A stretch of 64,000 nucleotides of DNA from Microtetraspora sp. NBRC 13810 (lineage in GTDB: Bacteria; Actinomycetota; Actinomycetes; Streptosporangiales; Streptosporangiaceae). Below the pieces are notes generated by a model, which had not been told where the DNA came from, ran no database searches, and saw nothing but the letters and a program-made list of their open reading frames with translations. Made by a program: the position numbers and the translations under genes. This document shows, in pieces, positions 9,009 to 19,011 of this stretch (position 1 is the stretch's first letter; each line of letters opens with the position of its first letter). The stretch covers positions 62,001-126,000 of the forward strand of contig NZ_BSRQ01000010.1 in NCBI RefSeq assembly GCF_030268685.1. The letters are read 5' to 3'.

Positions 9009-9947
9009 TCATCCGGCGTCGGCGTGGCCGGTCGGCTGGGCGCCGAGTTCGGCCACGGCGTCGCGGAGCGCGGCGATGACCACCGCCTGCACCGGGTCGG
9101 GTTCGCCGGACCTGCTGCGGTTGGCCCGGGTCACCGCGTCGATCCGGCGGGCCCCCACGTCCCGGATGCCGGTCACCTGCACCTCGCCCCCCGGCATGTC
9201 GAGCAGCGCCAGGGCCGGGACGATGGCGACCCCGTGACCGGCCGCGACCAGTGCCAGCGTGGGCGGGAACTCGACGATGACGTGCACCTTGCGCGGGGCG
9301 AAGCCGTGCAGGGCGGCCAGCCGTTCGAGCGCCTGGCCGCACGCCTGCTCGACCGGCCCGGCCACCCACGGCACGTCGGCGAGGTCGGCGACGCTCCGCG
9401 GGGCGGGCATGCCGGGCGGCGCCACGATCCGGTACTCGTCCACGTGCAGCGGGTGCAACGTCATCGACGGCTGCGCGGGCACCGGGCGGCTCATGTCCTG
9501 CTCGGTGATCGCCACGTCCACCTCGCCCAGGCGCAGTTCCTGAAGGGCGGCCGGGCCGTACAGTTCGCGGATGAACGGCTCGATGCGCGGGTGCCGTTCG
9601 CGCAGCATGCCGAGGGCGGGCACCAGCAGGTGCCAGATGACGGTGGGGAACGCGGCCACGGTGACCGGGCCGGTGATCCGCTCGGTGAGGCGGATGAGCT
9701 CCTGTCTCGCCTCGGCCAGTTCCTCCTCGACCCGGTCGGCGTAGCCCGCCAGCACCCGGCCGGCGGGGGTGAGGGTGGCCCTGCGCTGGGACCGGTCGAT
9801 GAGCGCCAGGCCGACCTCGCGTTCGAGCTGGGCGAGCTGCTGGGAGACGGCGGAGGGAGTGAGGTGCAGCGCCTCCGCCGCCCGGCCGACGCCGCCGCGC
9901 CTGGCGACCTCGCGCAGGACGCGCAGCCGCCGGGGATCAATGTCCAT
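9009..9947 (-). CDS. LysR family transcriptional regulator
   Basis: DNA-binding regulator with an N-terminal winged helix-turn-helix (residues about 1-60: RLRVLREVARRGGVGRAAEALHL, TPSAVSQQLAQLE) followed by a periplasmic-binding-protein-like effector domain (about 90-300). Length is 312 residues, normal for the family. I start at ATG 9947 (MDIDPRRL), since the longer open frame adds 39 residues that do not look like LysR sequence. It is transcribed divergently from the small membrane protein gene at 10045, about 97 bases away, the usual arrangement for a LysR protein and its target. The effector is unknown. Confidence 0.9.
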   Translation of the reverse strand: MDIDPRRLRVLREVARRGGVGRAAEALHLTPSAVSQQLAQLEREVGLALIDRSQRRATLTPAGRVLAGYADRVEEELAEARQELIRLTERITGPVTVAAFPTVIWHLLVPALGMLRERHPRIEPFIRELYGPAALQELRLGEVDVAITEQDMSRPVPAQPSMTLHPLHVDEYRIVAPPGMPAPRSVADLADVPWVAGPVEQACGQALERLAALHGFAPRKVHVIVEFPPTLALVAAGHGVAIVPALALLDMPGGEVQVTGIRDVGARRIDAVTRANRSRSGEPDPVQAVVIAALRDAVAELGAQPTGHADAG

Positions 9948-10044
9948 GAAGCTCAGCTTAAGGTCGATTTCAGAATTCGTTATTTGTACTTTACCCAGTG
10001 TGCTCAGATCATGGTGGCATGAGTTCTCACCTCCTGGACCGGCC

Positions 10045-10290
10045 GTGACCCTGCTGATCTCCATGATCGGCTGGGCCGGGGCCGCGCTGCTCCTGGTGAG
10101 CTACATGCTGGTCTCCACCGCGCGCGTCTCCGGCGACGGCGCGGCCTATCAGGTGCTCAACCTCGCCGGCTCGGCCGGGCTCATGGTCAACTCCGCCTAC
10201 TTCGCGGCCTGGCCGTCCGCCGCCCTGAACGTGATCTGGTGCCTCATCGGCACGGTGGTGCTGAGCAGGATGGTGGCAAGGCGCCGCTGA
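10045..10290 (+). CDS. Small three-helix membrane protein (CBU_0592-like)
   Basis: An 81-residue protein made almost entirely of three hydrophobic segments (LLISMIGWAGAALLLVSYML, a middle LAGSAGLMVNSAYFA, and LNVIWCLIGTVVLS), ending in RMVARRR. This layout matches the CBU_0592 family of small integral membrane proteins, whose function is unknown. GTG at 10045 is chosen as start. A separate in-frame ATG is not available upstream before a stop. Its divergent position next to the LysR gene makes it the probable regulatory target. It is not an EmrE-type transporter by length or motif. Confidence 0.72.
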   Translation: MTLLISMIGWAGAALLLVSYMLVSTARVSGDGAAYQVLNLAGSAGLMVNSAYFAAWPSAALNVIWCLIGTVVLSRMVARRR

Positions 10291-10372
10291 TGGGAGACTG
10301 TCAGCGTGTGACGGGCCCCGCCCGTCGTCGCAGCGCCCGATGATGACAGCCCCGAGTCGTCAGGATGCCACC

Positions 10373-11614
10373 ATGCTGAAGCCCGGTCGGGTCCAGGAGG
10401 AGATTCGCCGGCGCAACCTGGGTACGTTGCTCCGGCACGTGCACCTGGGCGGCCCCCTCTCCCGGGCGGTGCTGGCCGAGCGGATGGGACTCAACCGCAG
10501 CACGATCATGGCGCTGACCGCCGAGCTGACCTCCGCCGGACTGGTCCGCGAGGAGCTCCCCGGGGACACCGGCAGGGCGGGCCGCCCCTCGCTGGTGGTG
10601 CGGGCGGAGTCCGAGCGGGTGTACGTGCTGGCCTTCGACGTCCGGGTGGACCGGCTGGTCGCGGCCAGGGTCGGGCTGGGCGGGACGATCCTGGACCGCA
10701 GGGAGGCGGTCCGGGCCCGCGCCGGGGCCGACCTGCACGACGTGGTCGAGGTGCTCGCCGGGTTCGCCCGGGAGATGCACGGGGAGGCGCCCCCAGGGCC
10801 GGTGTGCGCCGGGGTCGGCGCGGCCTACTGCGGCATGATCAGGCGCGGCGACGGGATGGTGCGCTTCGGGCCGAACATGGGATGGGTGGACCAGGCGTTC
10901 GGCACCGAGCTGGGGCGGCGGCTGGGCCTCGGGCTGCCGGTGGCGGTGGGCAACGAGGCCCACCTGGGCGCGCTCGCCGAGCACGAGCGCGGCGCGGGCA
11001 TCGGCTTCGGCAACCTCATCTACCTGCACGGGGACGTCGGCGTCGGCGGCGGGATCATCGTCGGTGGCAGGCTGCTCGACGGGGACGGCGGCTACGGCTG
11101 CGAGGTCGGGCACATGATGGTCAACCCCTACGACGGGCGGCCCTGCGGGTGCGGCTCGCGGGGCTGCCTGGAGGCGGAGGTCGGCGAGCAGGCCCTGATC
11201 GACGCCGCCGGCCGGTCCGGCGAGCTGACCGGCCGCGAGGGCGTGCGGGCCGTCGTCCGGGCCGCCGGCGAGGGCGACCTCGCGGCCCGGGACGCGCTGT
11301 GCCGGATCGGCGACTGGCTCGGCATCGGCGTGGCCAACCTGATCAACCTCTTCAACCCCGGTCTCGTCATCTTCGGCGGGATGCTGCGCGAGGTCTACCC
11401 GGGCTCGGCCGCCCAGGTGCACGAGCGGGTGGCCGCCAACACACTGGTGATCTCCCGCGAGGTACGGCTCCGCACCTCCGCACTCGGCGACGACGCCACC
11501 CTCGTCGGCGCCGCCGAACTCGCCTTCGCCGACCTGCTGGCCGGCCCCCTGGAGACGCTCGCCCTGCTGACGCCGCCCCCGGTCCCCGAACGGCGGGCGC
11601 TCACCCGCCCGTAG
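10373..11614 (+). CDS. ROK family transcriptional repressor
   Basis: Sugar-responsive regulator of the ROK (repressor, ORF, kinase) family. The N-terminal 70 residues form a MarR-like winged helix (VLAERMGLNRSTIMALTAEL). The ROK domain follows, with EVGHMMV carrying the conserved metal-binding histidine and the zinc motif CGCGSRGCLE. An intact GNEAHLGALAE segment and a glycine-rich GDVGVGGGI segment are also visible. ATG at 10373 is preferred over ATG 10340 because AGGA lies seven bases ahead of it. No sugar transporter or glycosidase is next to it, so its target is not evident. Whether it still phosphorylates sugar is unclear. Confidence 0.88.
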   Translation: MLKPGRVQEEIRRRNLGTLLRHVHLGGPLSRAVLAERMGLNRSTIMALTAELTSAGLVREELPGDTGRAGRPSLVVRAESERVYVLAFDVRVDRLVAARVGLGGTILDRREAVRARAGADLHDVVEVLAGFAREMHGEAPPGPVCAGVGAAYCGMIRRGDGMVRFGPNMGWVDQAFGTELGRRLGLGLPVAVGNEAHLGALAEHERGAGIGFGNLIYLHGDVGVGGGIIVGGRLLDGDGGYGCEVGHMMVNPYDGRPCGCGSRGCLEAEVGEQALIDAAGRSGELTGREGVRAVVRAAGEGDLAARDALCRIGDWLGIGVANLINLFNPGLVIFGGMLREVYPGSAAQVHERVAANTLVISREVRLRTSALGDDATLVGAAELAFADLLAGPLETLALLTPPPVPERRALTRP

Positions 11615-12037
11615 CCACCCGGTGACCAGGACCGCCACTACCGACGCAGACCCGAATCCATGAATCGCGGAAATGTCACTGGAGTACCAAGCCGTTGCCG
11701 CTTGGCGTTGTTTTCGATGAGAACTACTGGGACACATGAGGATCGCGGGATGGGACGGGTCTATGACGATGTCCGGTTGGCGGGCGCGCATATCAGGCCG
11801 GCAATGAGATGCCGGAGGCGTCACTTCGGGCCCCGGGTCGCCGTAGTATCCGCCGAAAATCCAATGTTTAAGGGGTCAGATGAACTCGAGTGCGGTGACT
11901 CGGCCGCCTGTCGGAGAACCCTTGTATAGGCGCGTCACCGCTCGATAAACTCGATGTGTCGACATCGGCACGCTGTCTGGTTACTCGTATCTCGCGCGTT
12001 GCCGACGCACGTCCGTGGTGGTCCTGGAGGAGACGCT
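11615..12037 (+). other. Intergenic, lower GC, no gene supported
   Basis: About 420 bases with base composition visibly lower in GC than the flanking ROK gene. No frame has convincing coding character. It contains one copy (11671-11687) of a 17-base sequence that recurs with 15 matches at 13323-13339, so the pair brackets the hemopexin-like gene. A ribosome site GGAGG at 12026-12030 serves the next gene. No clear promoter boxes or tRNA were seen. Confidence 0.5.
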
Positions 12038-13243
12038 ATGCCGCTTCCGAATCAACCTGTTGATGGAACGCTCGTGCACCGCCCGCGCCCCGGGGGGACC
12101 AACACCGGAAAGGCCGACATCAGTGGAGACGTCTATTGCGAATTGAGCGGCCTTCACTACACCATTCACTTGAGCAAGCAGGCGGTCATCTGGATCGGCG
12201 GCATGAAGAAGCTCTTCAATCAGTACCTGAAAGCCGCCATGGAGGTGCTGGGGGATCTCGCGCCGCTCTTCGAGGCGATAAGTGCCTATATCGACGTTGA
12301 GGCGCAGACGATCAAGGCGGTGTCGGACAGGGTGTCGGACGGAAGGGTCAAACTGGAGGGATACATTCCCGATCCTGCCGTGGTGCCGGAGCCTGACCCG
12401 GGCTACGTCCCCCCGGGCTCATGGGACCCCCCGGACCCCGTGAACGGCCTGCGGTGGTGGACCGTGAACTCCATCAACCTCTACAACGGCCATTGGGCCT
12501 TCACCGCCACCAATTCGAATCCGGACGAGTCCTCGGTGTCGTCGATTTACTTCTCCACGGCGTATGACGGGAACTCCATGAACGCCGACCCCCAGGATTT
12601 CAGAGACACCTACGGATGGCCCTGCCTCAAGGACTATGCGCAGTTCGACAGCGGACTGGACACGTGCACCTTCGTCCCCCGCACCGGGATGTGGTGGCTG
12701 TTCAACGGCACATACTGCGCGAGAACGGACGGCACCGGAAGCTCTGTCACCTGGGCGCCGTCAAAACTGACGGACACCTGGGCCGGGCTCAGCCGGATCG
12801 ACAGCGGAGAATTCGGCCAAGAAGAGAAAGACCACTGGGCCAACGGCATCTCCTGCGCCACGACCGACGGCGACGGCTACTACTGGCTCACCGCGGGAAA
12901 CCGGGTCGTCGTTCTTGAACCGAGCAGCGGAGATATGCTGCCCATCCCCGGCTGGGACCGTCCCAGGGATCTGACTGAAATTTGGCCGGCTCTCCAACAC
13001 CTGGAAGACGCCGGCATCATGGACGACCAGACCCTGAAAGCCCTGTGCTGGGCACACAACGGCAACAGGGCGAAATGGTTTCTGGTCTTCCACAGCGTAC
13101 TCTTCACCAATTACCCCGACGACAACGGCGATTTCGGTTACAGCTATATGGCGTGCCAATCCAACACGTCCGACTGGTTCTACAGCTGGAACGCCATGGC
13201 CAGCTACCTGAACGGCCCATGGCCGTACCCTTCCTGCTATTGA
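12038..13243 (+). CDS. Unknown protein with hemopexin-like repeats
   Basis: A 401-residue protein without a signal peptide, encoded by DNA of clearly lower GC than its neighbours. The middle and C-terminal parts contain repeated blade-like units that end in a tryptophan motif: MWWLFNGTYCARTDGTG followed by WAPSKLTDTWAGL, and YYWLTAGNRVVVLEP followed by LTEIWPAL. Hemopexin repeats have this layout (aromatic-rich strand, YxxYD-like strand, then a WPGL-type ending). The N-terminal 120 residues look helical and are unassigned. ATG at 12038 is chosen because GGAGG sits eight bases ahead. The neighbours give no functional clue. Photopexin-type or toxin-associated hemopexin-repeat proteins are the nearest idea; confidence in the fold is modest. 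Confidence 0.55.
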   Translation: MPLPNQPVDGTLVHRPRPGGTNTGKADISGDVYCELSGLHYTIHLSKQAVIWIGGMKKLFNQYLKAAMEVLGDLAPLFEAISAYIDVEAQTIKAVSDRVSDGRVKLEGYIPDPAVVPEPDPGYVPPGSWDPPDPVNGLRWWTVNSINLYNGHWAFTATNSNPDESSVSSIYFSTAYDGNSMNADPQDFRDTYGWPCLKDYAQFDSGLDTCTFVPRTGMWWLFNGTYCARTDGTGSSVTWAPSKLTDTWAGLSRIDSGEFGQEEKDHWANGISCATTDGDGYYWLTAGNRVVVLEPSSGDMLPIPGWDRPRDLTEIWPALQHLEDAGIMDDQTLKALCWAHNGNRAKWFLVFHSVLFTNYPDDNGDFGYSYMACQSNTSDWFYSWNAMASYLNGPWPYPSCY

Positions 13244-13278
13244 CCGCATCACCCGGTACTCCGGTGACGTTTCGCTGA

Positions 13279-14898
<1,620 letters not shown>

Positions 14899-14905
14899 CC
14901 GCCCC

Positions 14906-14936
14906 GCGCGCGGTCCTCCCCACGAGGACCGCGCGC
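14906..14936 (+). terminator. Perfect 12-bp hairpin terminator
   Basis: Arms GCGCGCGGTCCT (14906-14917) and AGGACCGCGCGC (14925-14936) pair perfectly around a 7-base loop, 7 bases after the aminopeptidase stop codon. There is no T-run, as is common for actinomycete terminators. Confidence 0.85.
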
Positions 14937-15044
14937 CACCGGCGGTTTCATGACCGCGTCATGAACGCGGCCACAGAGGCGATCACGTACGCGGGCGGAC
15001 GTCACCCGGGCGACGGGCGGAGCCGGGCGTCACCGTGAGGCCGG

Positions 15045-15401
15045 TCAGCGCATGCGGGATTCCTGAACCTGCTGCTGGACTCCGTAGGAGAGCCGGGCGT
15101 CGCCGGTGTCGCACAGAACGTATGACCTGCTGGTGGCCCCTACCCAGCCTCCGTATCTGGTGTACTGGGTGACGGGCTGGCCCGGCGGCCTCAGGTCGTT
15201 GCGGCATGTCACCCTCGGGCGATGCGCCACTCCATAAGTACCGGCGGGGCAGCTGGAAACGGCACCGTATTGGCCACCGGACGTATACGGGCCGGCCGTG
15301 CAGGAGGCGGCGTTCAGCGCGCCGGCATGGGCCGGAACCGCGAACGGCAGCACTCCCGCGCCTGCGAAAAGCGCGACGGTCAACAGGTGTTTCAATTTCA
15401 T
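15045..15401 (-). CDS. Small secreted protein, unknown function
   Basis: A 118-residue exported protein: a classic signal peptide (MKLKHLLTVALFAGAGVLPFAVPAHA) followed by a short mature domain with four cysteines (SCTAG, SCPAG, TCRND, LCDTG) that could form two disulfides. I do not recognise the family. ATG at 15401 is chosen because AGAGGG lies five bases before it; an in-frame ATG at 15416 would extend the N terminus by five residues. It is convergent with the aminopeptidase gene and has no operon partner. The small size, cysteine pattern and secretion fit an enzyme inhibitor or surface-interaction protein, but nothing in the sequence decides this. Confidence 0.7.
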   Translation of the reverse strand: MKLKHLLTVALFAGAGVLPFAVPAHAGALNAASCTAGPYTSGGQYGAVSSCPAGTYGVAHRPRVTCRNDLRPPGQPVTQYTRYGGWVGATSRSYVLCDTGDARLSYGVQQQVQESRMR

Positions 15402-15701
15402 GAGCCCTCTTTTCATTCGCCCGAATTGAGCATCGAAACGGCCGGACCAACGGGTCAAACATAACCTCCGACCGGTTCGCACACTATGGGGTTAACCCTG
15501 AACAATCACCGGCCCGGGCGATATAGAATGCCTTGCCGCCCAGGCATGTCCCGGCACGTTGTTCCGGCTGCCGGCACCCGGGCAGGGCAGTCTCGATACC
15601 GGCCCGCCTCAGCGCTCACATCCTCGGTGACCTGCTGTTTCCCCTCCGAAGTGACGTCACGCTCCACCGGATCGCGCTGTTTCCACGGGATATACGTTCA
15701 C
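15402..15701. other. Intergenic, nothing recognised
   Basis: About 300 bases between two minus-strand genes. It must contain the promoter of the small secreted protein gene at its left end and the 3' untranslated region of the cyclohexadienyl dehydratase-like gene at its right end. No convincing hairpin, repeat or coding frame was seen. Confidence 0.4.
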
Positions 15702-16526
15702 CTATTCCCAGGCGCGCGCGAAGCGCCGGTAGGTGCCGTCGTGGGTGCGCAGGCGTAGCCACCGGTCGACGTAGGTCAGGAAGTCCGGGTCGCCGCGGCG
15801 CATCAGGTACGCCTTCTCCGCGAAGGTGAGAGGGCGGTCGGGACGAACGGCGCACAGTTCCGGGTGCAGCCGGGCCTGGTAGCGCGCCTCGGCGGCGTCG
15901 GTGATCATCACGTCGGCGCGGCCCGCCGCGATCTCGTCGAAGATCCGGTTGTTGTCCGGGAAGACGGTGACGCGGGCGTGCCGCAGGCGCGTGCGGGCGA
16001 ACGTCTCGTTCGTGCCGCCCGGGTTCACCACGACCCGCACGCCCCGCCGGTCGATCCGCGTCAGGCCGGTGTACCTGCCGGCGTCCTCGCACCTGGCGAT
16101 CGGCGCCTTCCCGTCCTCCAGGTAAGGCGCGGTGAACACCGCCTCACGGGCGCGTTCGAGGGTCGCGGTGATGCCGCCCATGGCGATGTCGCAGCGGCCC
16201 GCCGTCACCTGGGCGAGCAGGCTCGCCCAGGTGACCGGGACGAAGTCGGCCCTGGCCCCGAGGCTCCCCGCCAGGTCGCGGGCCATGTCGACGTCGATGC
16301 CGCGATAGGCGCCGGTCGCGGGATCGCGGTAGGTGAACGGCCGGTAGTCGCCGGTGGTGCAGACGCGCAGCACCCCGGCCCGCGGCACCTCGTCCAGCAG
16401 CGAGCCCCGCGGCGGTGCGGCGGAACCCGCCGGAGTGTCTCCCGCGGCCGTGCAGGCCGCCCCGGCGGCCACGACCGACAGTACGGAAAGTACGGACAGT
16501 ACGGCTGTGCGTAGGCTCGTCCACAC
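15702..16526 (-). CDS. Exported cyclohexadienyl dehydratase-like protein (PheC type)
   Basis: Looks like a small-molecule binding protein, but its motifs match PheC, the periplasmic enzyme that turns prephenate or arogenate into phenylpyruvate or phenylalanine. Shared stretches are TTGDYRPFTYR, LEDGKAPI, VNPGGTNETFAR, TDAAEARYQARLHPELCAV and FAEKAYLM. Lys140 and Glu213 occupy the positions I recall as catalytic in the Pseudomonas enzyme. An N-terminal hydrophobic signal ends near Cys25 in a weak lipobox, so it is exported and perhaps lipid-anchored. Length is 274 residues with a GTG start. There is no ABC permease or ATPase beside it, which supports an enzyme over a transporter subunit. An amino-acid binding protein is the alternative. 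Confidence 0.72.
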   Translation of the reverse strand: MWTSLRTAVLSVLSVLSVVAAGAACTAAGDTPAGSAAPPRGSLLDEVPRAGVLRVCTTGDYRPFTYRDPATGAYRGIDVDMARDLAGSLGARADFVPVTWASLLAQVTAGRCDIAMGGITATLERAREAVFTAPYLEDGKAPIARCEDAGRYTGLTRIDRRGVRVVVNPGGTNETFARTRLRHARVTVFPDNNRIFDEIAAGRADVMITDAAEARYQARLHPELCAVRPDRPLTFAEKAYLMRRGDPDFLTYVDRWLRLRTHDGTYRRFARAWE

Positions 16527-16698
16527 GATCAGGCGTCTCCCTGCTGACAGAGGGTCACGGTCACGTGAGATGTTCCCGTTCTCGCCGGTGCGCGCGGTCG
16601 AAGAAACGGTGAATCGCCGTTGCTGCTACAGGTTTTCCCATAAGATCCCCTGGAGCTTGTCGATCATGATGTGGCACACCACGCGGAGATGGGGCGAG

Positions 16699-17502
16699 AT
16701 GACCGATAGGCGAGACCTGTGGAAGAGCGGTGTCGACACCACCCGGCCGAGCATCGCCAGGGCCTACGACGTCGTCCTGAACGGCAAGGACAACTTCGAG
16801 GTCGACCGGGCCTTCGTCCATGAGATCACGAAGGTCGTCCCGGAGATCTACGACGTGGCCACCTACAACCGGCAGATCCTGGGCCGCGGCGTGCGCTTCA
16901 TGGTCGGCCAGGGTGTCACGCAGTTCATCGACCTGGGCTCGGGGCTGCCGACGGTGGAGAACACCCACCAGGTCGCGCAGCGGGCGGACCCGCAGGCACG
17001 GGTCGTCTACGTCGACAACGACCCGATGGTGCTGGCCCACGGCCGGGCGCTGCTGGCCGAGAACGCCCGGACCGCGGTGATCACCTCCGACCTGCGCGAC
17101 CCGGCGGAGATCCTCGCCGCCCCGGACGTGCGGCGGCTGATCGACTTCGACCGGCCGGTGGGCGTGATGCTGGTCGGCGTCCTGCACCACCTGCACGACG
17201 ACGACGATCCCGCGGGCCTCGTGCGGTCGTACATGGAGGCCGTGCCCGCCGGCAGCCATCTGTTCGTCACCCACTTCTGCGCCTCCACCCAGGACGCCAG
17301 GGACGCGGAGAAGAAGTTCCTCTCCCTCCTCGGCACCGGCAGGTTCCGCACGCCGGAGGAGATCACCGCCTTCTTCGACGGCTTCGACCTGGTCGAGCCC
17401 GGCGTCGTCCCGCTGCCCCTGTGGCGCCCGGAGGAGCAGGTGCCGGCCGACCTCACCGTGGGCCAGCGCCTCATGTTCGGCGGCATCGCCCGCAAGCACT
17501 GA
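16699..17502 (+). CDS. SAM-dependent methyltransferase, SAV_2177 family
   Basis: A 267-residue member of the actinomycete-specific methyltransferase family represented by SAV_2177. The family N terminus (TTRPSIARAYDVVLNGKDNFEVDR) is clear, followed by the SAM-binding motif FIDLGSGLPTVENTH, the acidic loop VVYVDNDPMVL, and GVMLVGVLHHLHDDDDP. ATG at 16699 fits the family start. In-frame ATG codons at 16666 and 16669 would add 10 or 11 residues without family character. It is transcribed divergently from the PheC-like gene. Members of this family are numerous in Streptomyces relatives and mostly lack a known substrate, so none is proposed. Confidence 0.88.
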   Translation: MTDRRDLWKSGVDTTRPSIARAYDVVLNGKDNFEVDRAFVHEITKVVPEIYDVATYNRQILGRGVRFMVGQGVTQFIDLGSGLPTVENTHQVAQRADPQARVVYVDNDPMVLAHGRALLAENARTAVITSDLRDPAEILAAPDVRRLIDFDRPVGVMLVGVLHHLHDDDDPAGLVRSYMEAVPAGSHLFVTHFCASTQDARDAEKKFLSLLGTGRFRTPEEITAFFDGFDLVEPGVVPLPLWRPEEQVPADLTVGQRLMFGGIARKH

Positions 17503-17600
17503 ACGGCCCCCACCCCGCGGGCCGTCAATGGCGCGTACGGCATGGCCGGGCACGGCCGCGGCGCGTCGTCCAGCGTGGCGGCGGACCGGAGGCCCCGCCC

Positions 17601-17683
17601 GGCCGGTTCAGGACTCCAGCAACCGGCCCGGCCGGTTCAGGACTCCAGCAACCGGTCCGGCCGGTTCAGGACTCCAGCAACCG
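17601..17683. repeat. 29-bp tandem repeat, three copies, spanning the soxR stop codon
   Basis: Three head-to-tail copies of a 29-base unit whose core is GGTTCAGGACTCCAGCAACC (cores at 17605, 17634 and 17663). The third copy contains the last codons and the TGA stop of the minus-strand soxR gene, so two extra copies of the soxR 3' end lie downstream of it. Differences between copies are limited to one or two bases at the unit borders. Confidence 0.9.
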
Positions 17684-18118
17684 GGGCCCCGGTCCCTGCT
17701 CGGCGAGGACGTCGCCGGGGTTGACGAGCAGGCACTGCTCGAAGGACAGGCAGCCGCAGCCGATGCACTCGGTGAACCGGTCGCGCATCCGCTCCATCTT
17801 CGCGATGCGCGCGTTGACCTCCTGCTTCCAGTACTCCGAGACGCCGACCCAGAACTCCCGGGTGGGCTCCGCGTCGTGCGGGAGCATGCCGAGCACGTAA
17901 CCGATGCAGGACAGCGGCATGCCGGCGCTCTGGGTGGCGCGGATGAAGGCGACCCGGCGCAGGGTCGTGCGGTGGTAGCGGCGCTGGTTGCCGGTGGTGC
18001 GCCGGCTGCGGATCAGCCCCTGGCGCTCGTAGAAGCGCAACGCGGAGGCGGGCACGCCGCTGCGCTCGGACAGCTCTCCGATGGTGAGTTCCTTGGTGAT
18101 CGTCCCCTGGTCCGGCAT
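17666..18118 (-). CDS. soxR: SoxR redox-sensing transcriptional activator
   Basis: MerR-family [2Fe-2S] regulator that senses redox-active compounds. The N-terminal winged helix (LTIGELSERSGVPASALRFYERQGLI) and dimerisation helix are followed by the iron-sulfur motif with Cys118, Cys121, Cys123 and Cys129 (CIGCGCLSFEQC), the exact SoxR spacing. Length is 150 residues. It is divergent from an NADPH-dependent FMN reductase gene, and a 22-base palindrome lies between them. In actinomycetes SoxR controls such oxidoreductases in response to the cell's own pigments or antibiotics, rather than a soxS gene. Its 3' end is duplicated in a tandem repeat. Confidence 0.95.
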   Translation of the reverse strand: MPDQGTITKELTIGELSERSGVPASALRFYERQGLIRSRRTTGNQRRYHRTTLRRVAFIRATQSAGMPLSCIGYVLGMLPHDAEPTREFWVGVSEYWKQEVNARIAKMERMRDRFTECIGCGCLSFEQCLLVNPGDVLAEQGPGPRLLES

Positions 18119-18135
18119 ACCGGCCAGCCTAGCTT

Positions 18136-18157
18136 GACTTAAACCTTTGTTTAAGTC
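18136..18157. promoter_or_regulatory. SoxR operator palindrome
   Basis: GACTTAAAC (18136-18144) and GTTTAAGTC (18149-18157) form a perfect inverted repeat with a 4-base spacer, midway between soxR and the FMN reductase gene. A TTGACT box (18134-18139) overlaps the left arm. MerR-family sites usually lie in such an over-long promoter spacer. Confidence 0.82.
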
Positions 18158-18210
18158 CGAGAGTGTTCCTGCGCACCGAAACGGTTGTGAACGAACAGGA
18201 GAATCTCGCC

Positions 18211-18810
18211 ATGCTGGAAAACCCCCGCCCGCTGAAGGTGGCCGTGATCGTCGGCAGTGTCAGGGAAGGCAGGTTCGGCGCCGTCGTGTCGCGGTGGTTC
18301 GCCGCCCAGACGGCCGGGCGCACCGACATGACGGTCGACGTGGTGGACCTCGCGGACGTCCCGCTCCCCCTGGTGCTGCCCGCCTACGGCGGCACCCCGT
18401 CGCCCGAGACCGTTCGCGCCCTGGCCGGCCTGAGCCCCCGGCTGGACACGGCCGACGCGTTCGTGGTGATCACCCCCGAGTACAACCACAGCTTCCCCGC
18501 CTCGCTGAAGAACGTCATCGACTGGCACCAGCGGGAGTGGCACGCCAAGCCGGTCGGCTTCGTGTCCTACGGCGGCCTGTCCGGCGGGCTGCGCGCGATC
18601 GAGCAACTGAGGATCGTCTTCGCCGAGGTGCACGCCGTGACCATCCGCGACACCGTCAGCTTCCACAACGCCTGGGGCGGGTTCGACCCCGAGAACCCGG
18701 CCACCGGCCCGGCCGGCTGCGAGAGCGCGGCCAAGACCATGCTCGACCAGCTCGCCTGGTGGGCCCACGCCCTGCGCGACGCCAAAACCGGACGCCCGTA
18801 CGCCGCCTGA
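18211..18810 (+). CDS. NADPH-dependent FMN reductase (SoxR target)
   Basis: Flavodoxin-fold oxidoreductase of 199 residues that transfers electrons from NAD(P)H via FMN to quinones or other acceptors. The phosphate-binding loop VIVGSVREGRFG starts the protein, and the family motif TPEYNHSFPASLKNVIDW follows near residue 90, with YGGLSGGLRAIEQLR after it. ATG at 18211 is preferred (AGGAG nine to thirteen bases upstream); GTG codons at 18163 and 18187 are possible alternatives. It faces soxR across a palindromic operator, so it is most likely induced by redox-cycling compounds and may detoxify them. Confidence 0.9.
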   Translation: MLENPRPLKVAVIVGSVREGRFGAVVSRWFAAQTAGRTDMTVDVVDLADVPLPLVLPAYGGTPSPETVRALAGLSPRLDTADAFVVITPEYNHSFPASLKNVIDWHQREWHAKPVGFVSYGGLSGGLRAIEQLRIVFAEVHAVTIRDTVSFHNAWGGFDPENPATGPAGCESAAKTMLDQLAWWAHALRDAKTGRPYAA

Positions 18811-19011
18811 CCCCCGCCCGCAGCCACCGCCCGCCCCCGCCCCGCCCGGCGAACGCGGCATCCGCCCGGCGGACCGCGGCACGCGCCCGGCGGGCCGTGG
18901 CACGCGTCGTCAACTGCATGGCGCTCACTGCCAACGACAAGCCCGGTCGGACTCCAGCATCCTGGGGACGCCGTAGTTGATCAATGCGAAACACATGCGG
19001 AGGACGCACCT

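Noticed and set aside
15702-16526. Call as amino-acid ABC transporter binding protein
   Set aside because: No permease or ATPase gene nearby and the motif set matches PheC more closely; kept only as alternative.
17601-17683. 29-bp repeats considered as a CRISPR array
   Set aside because: 29-base period with no spacers between units and no cas genes in the window.
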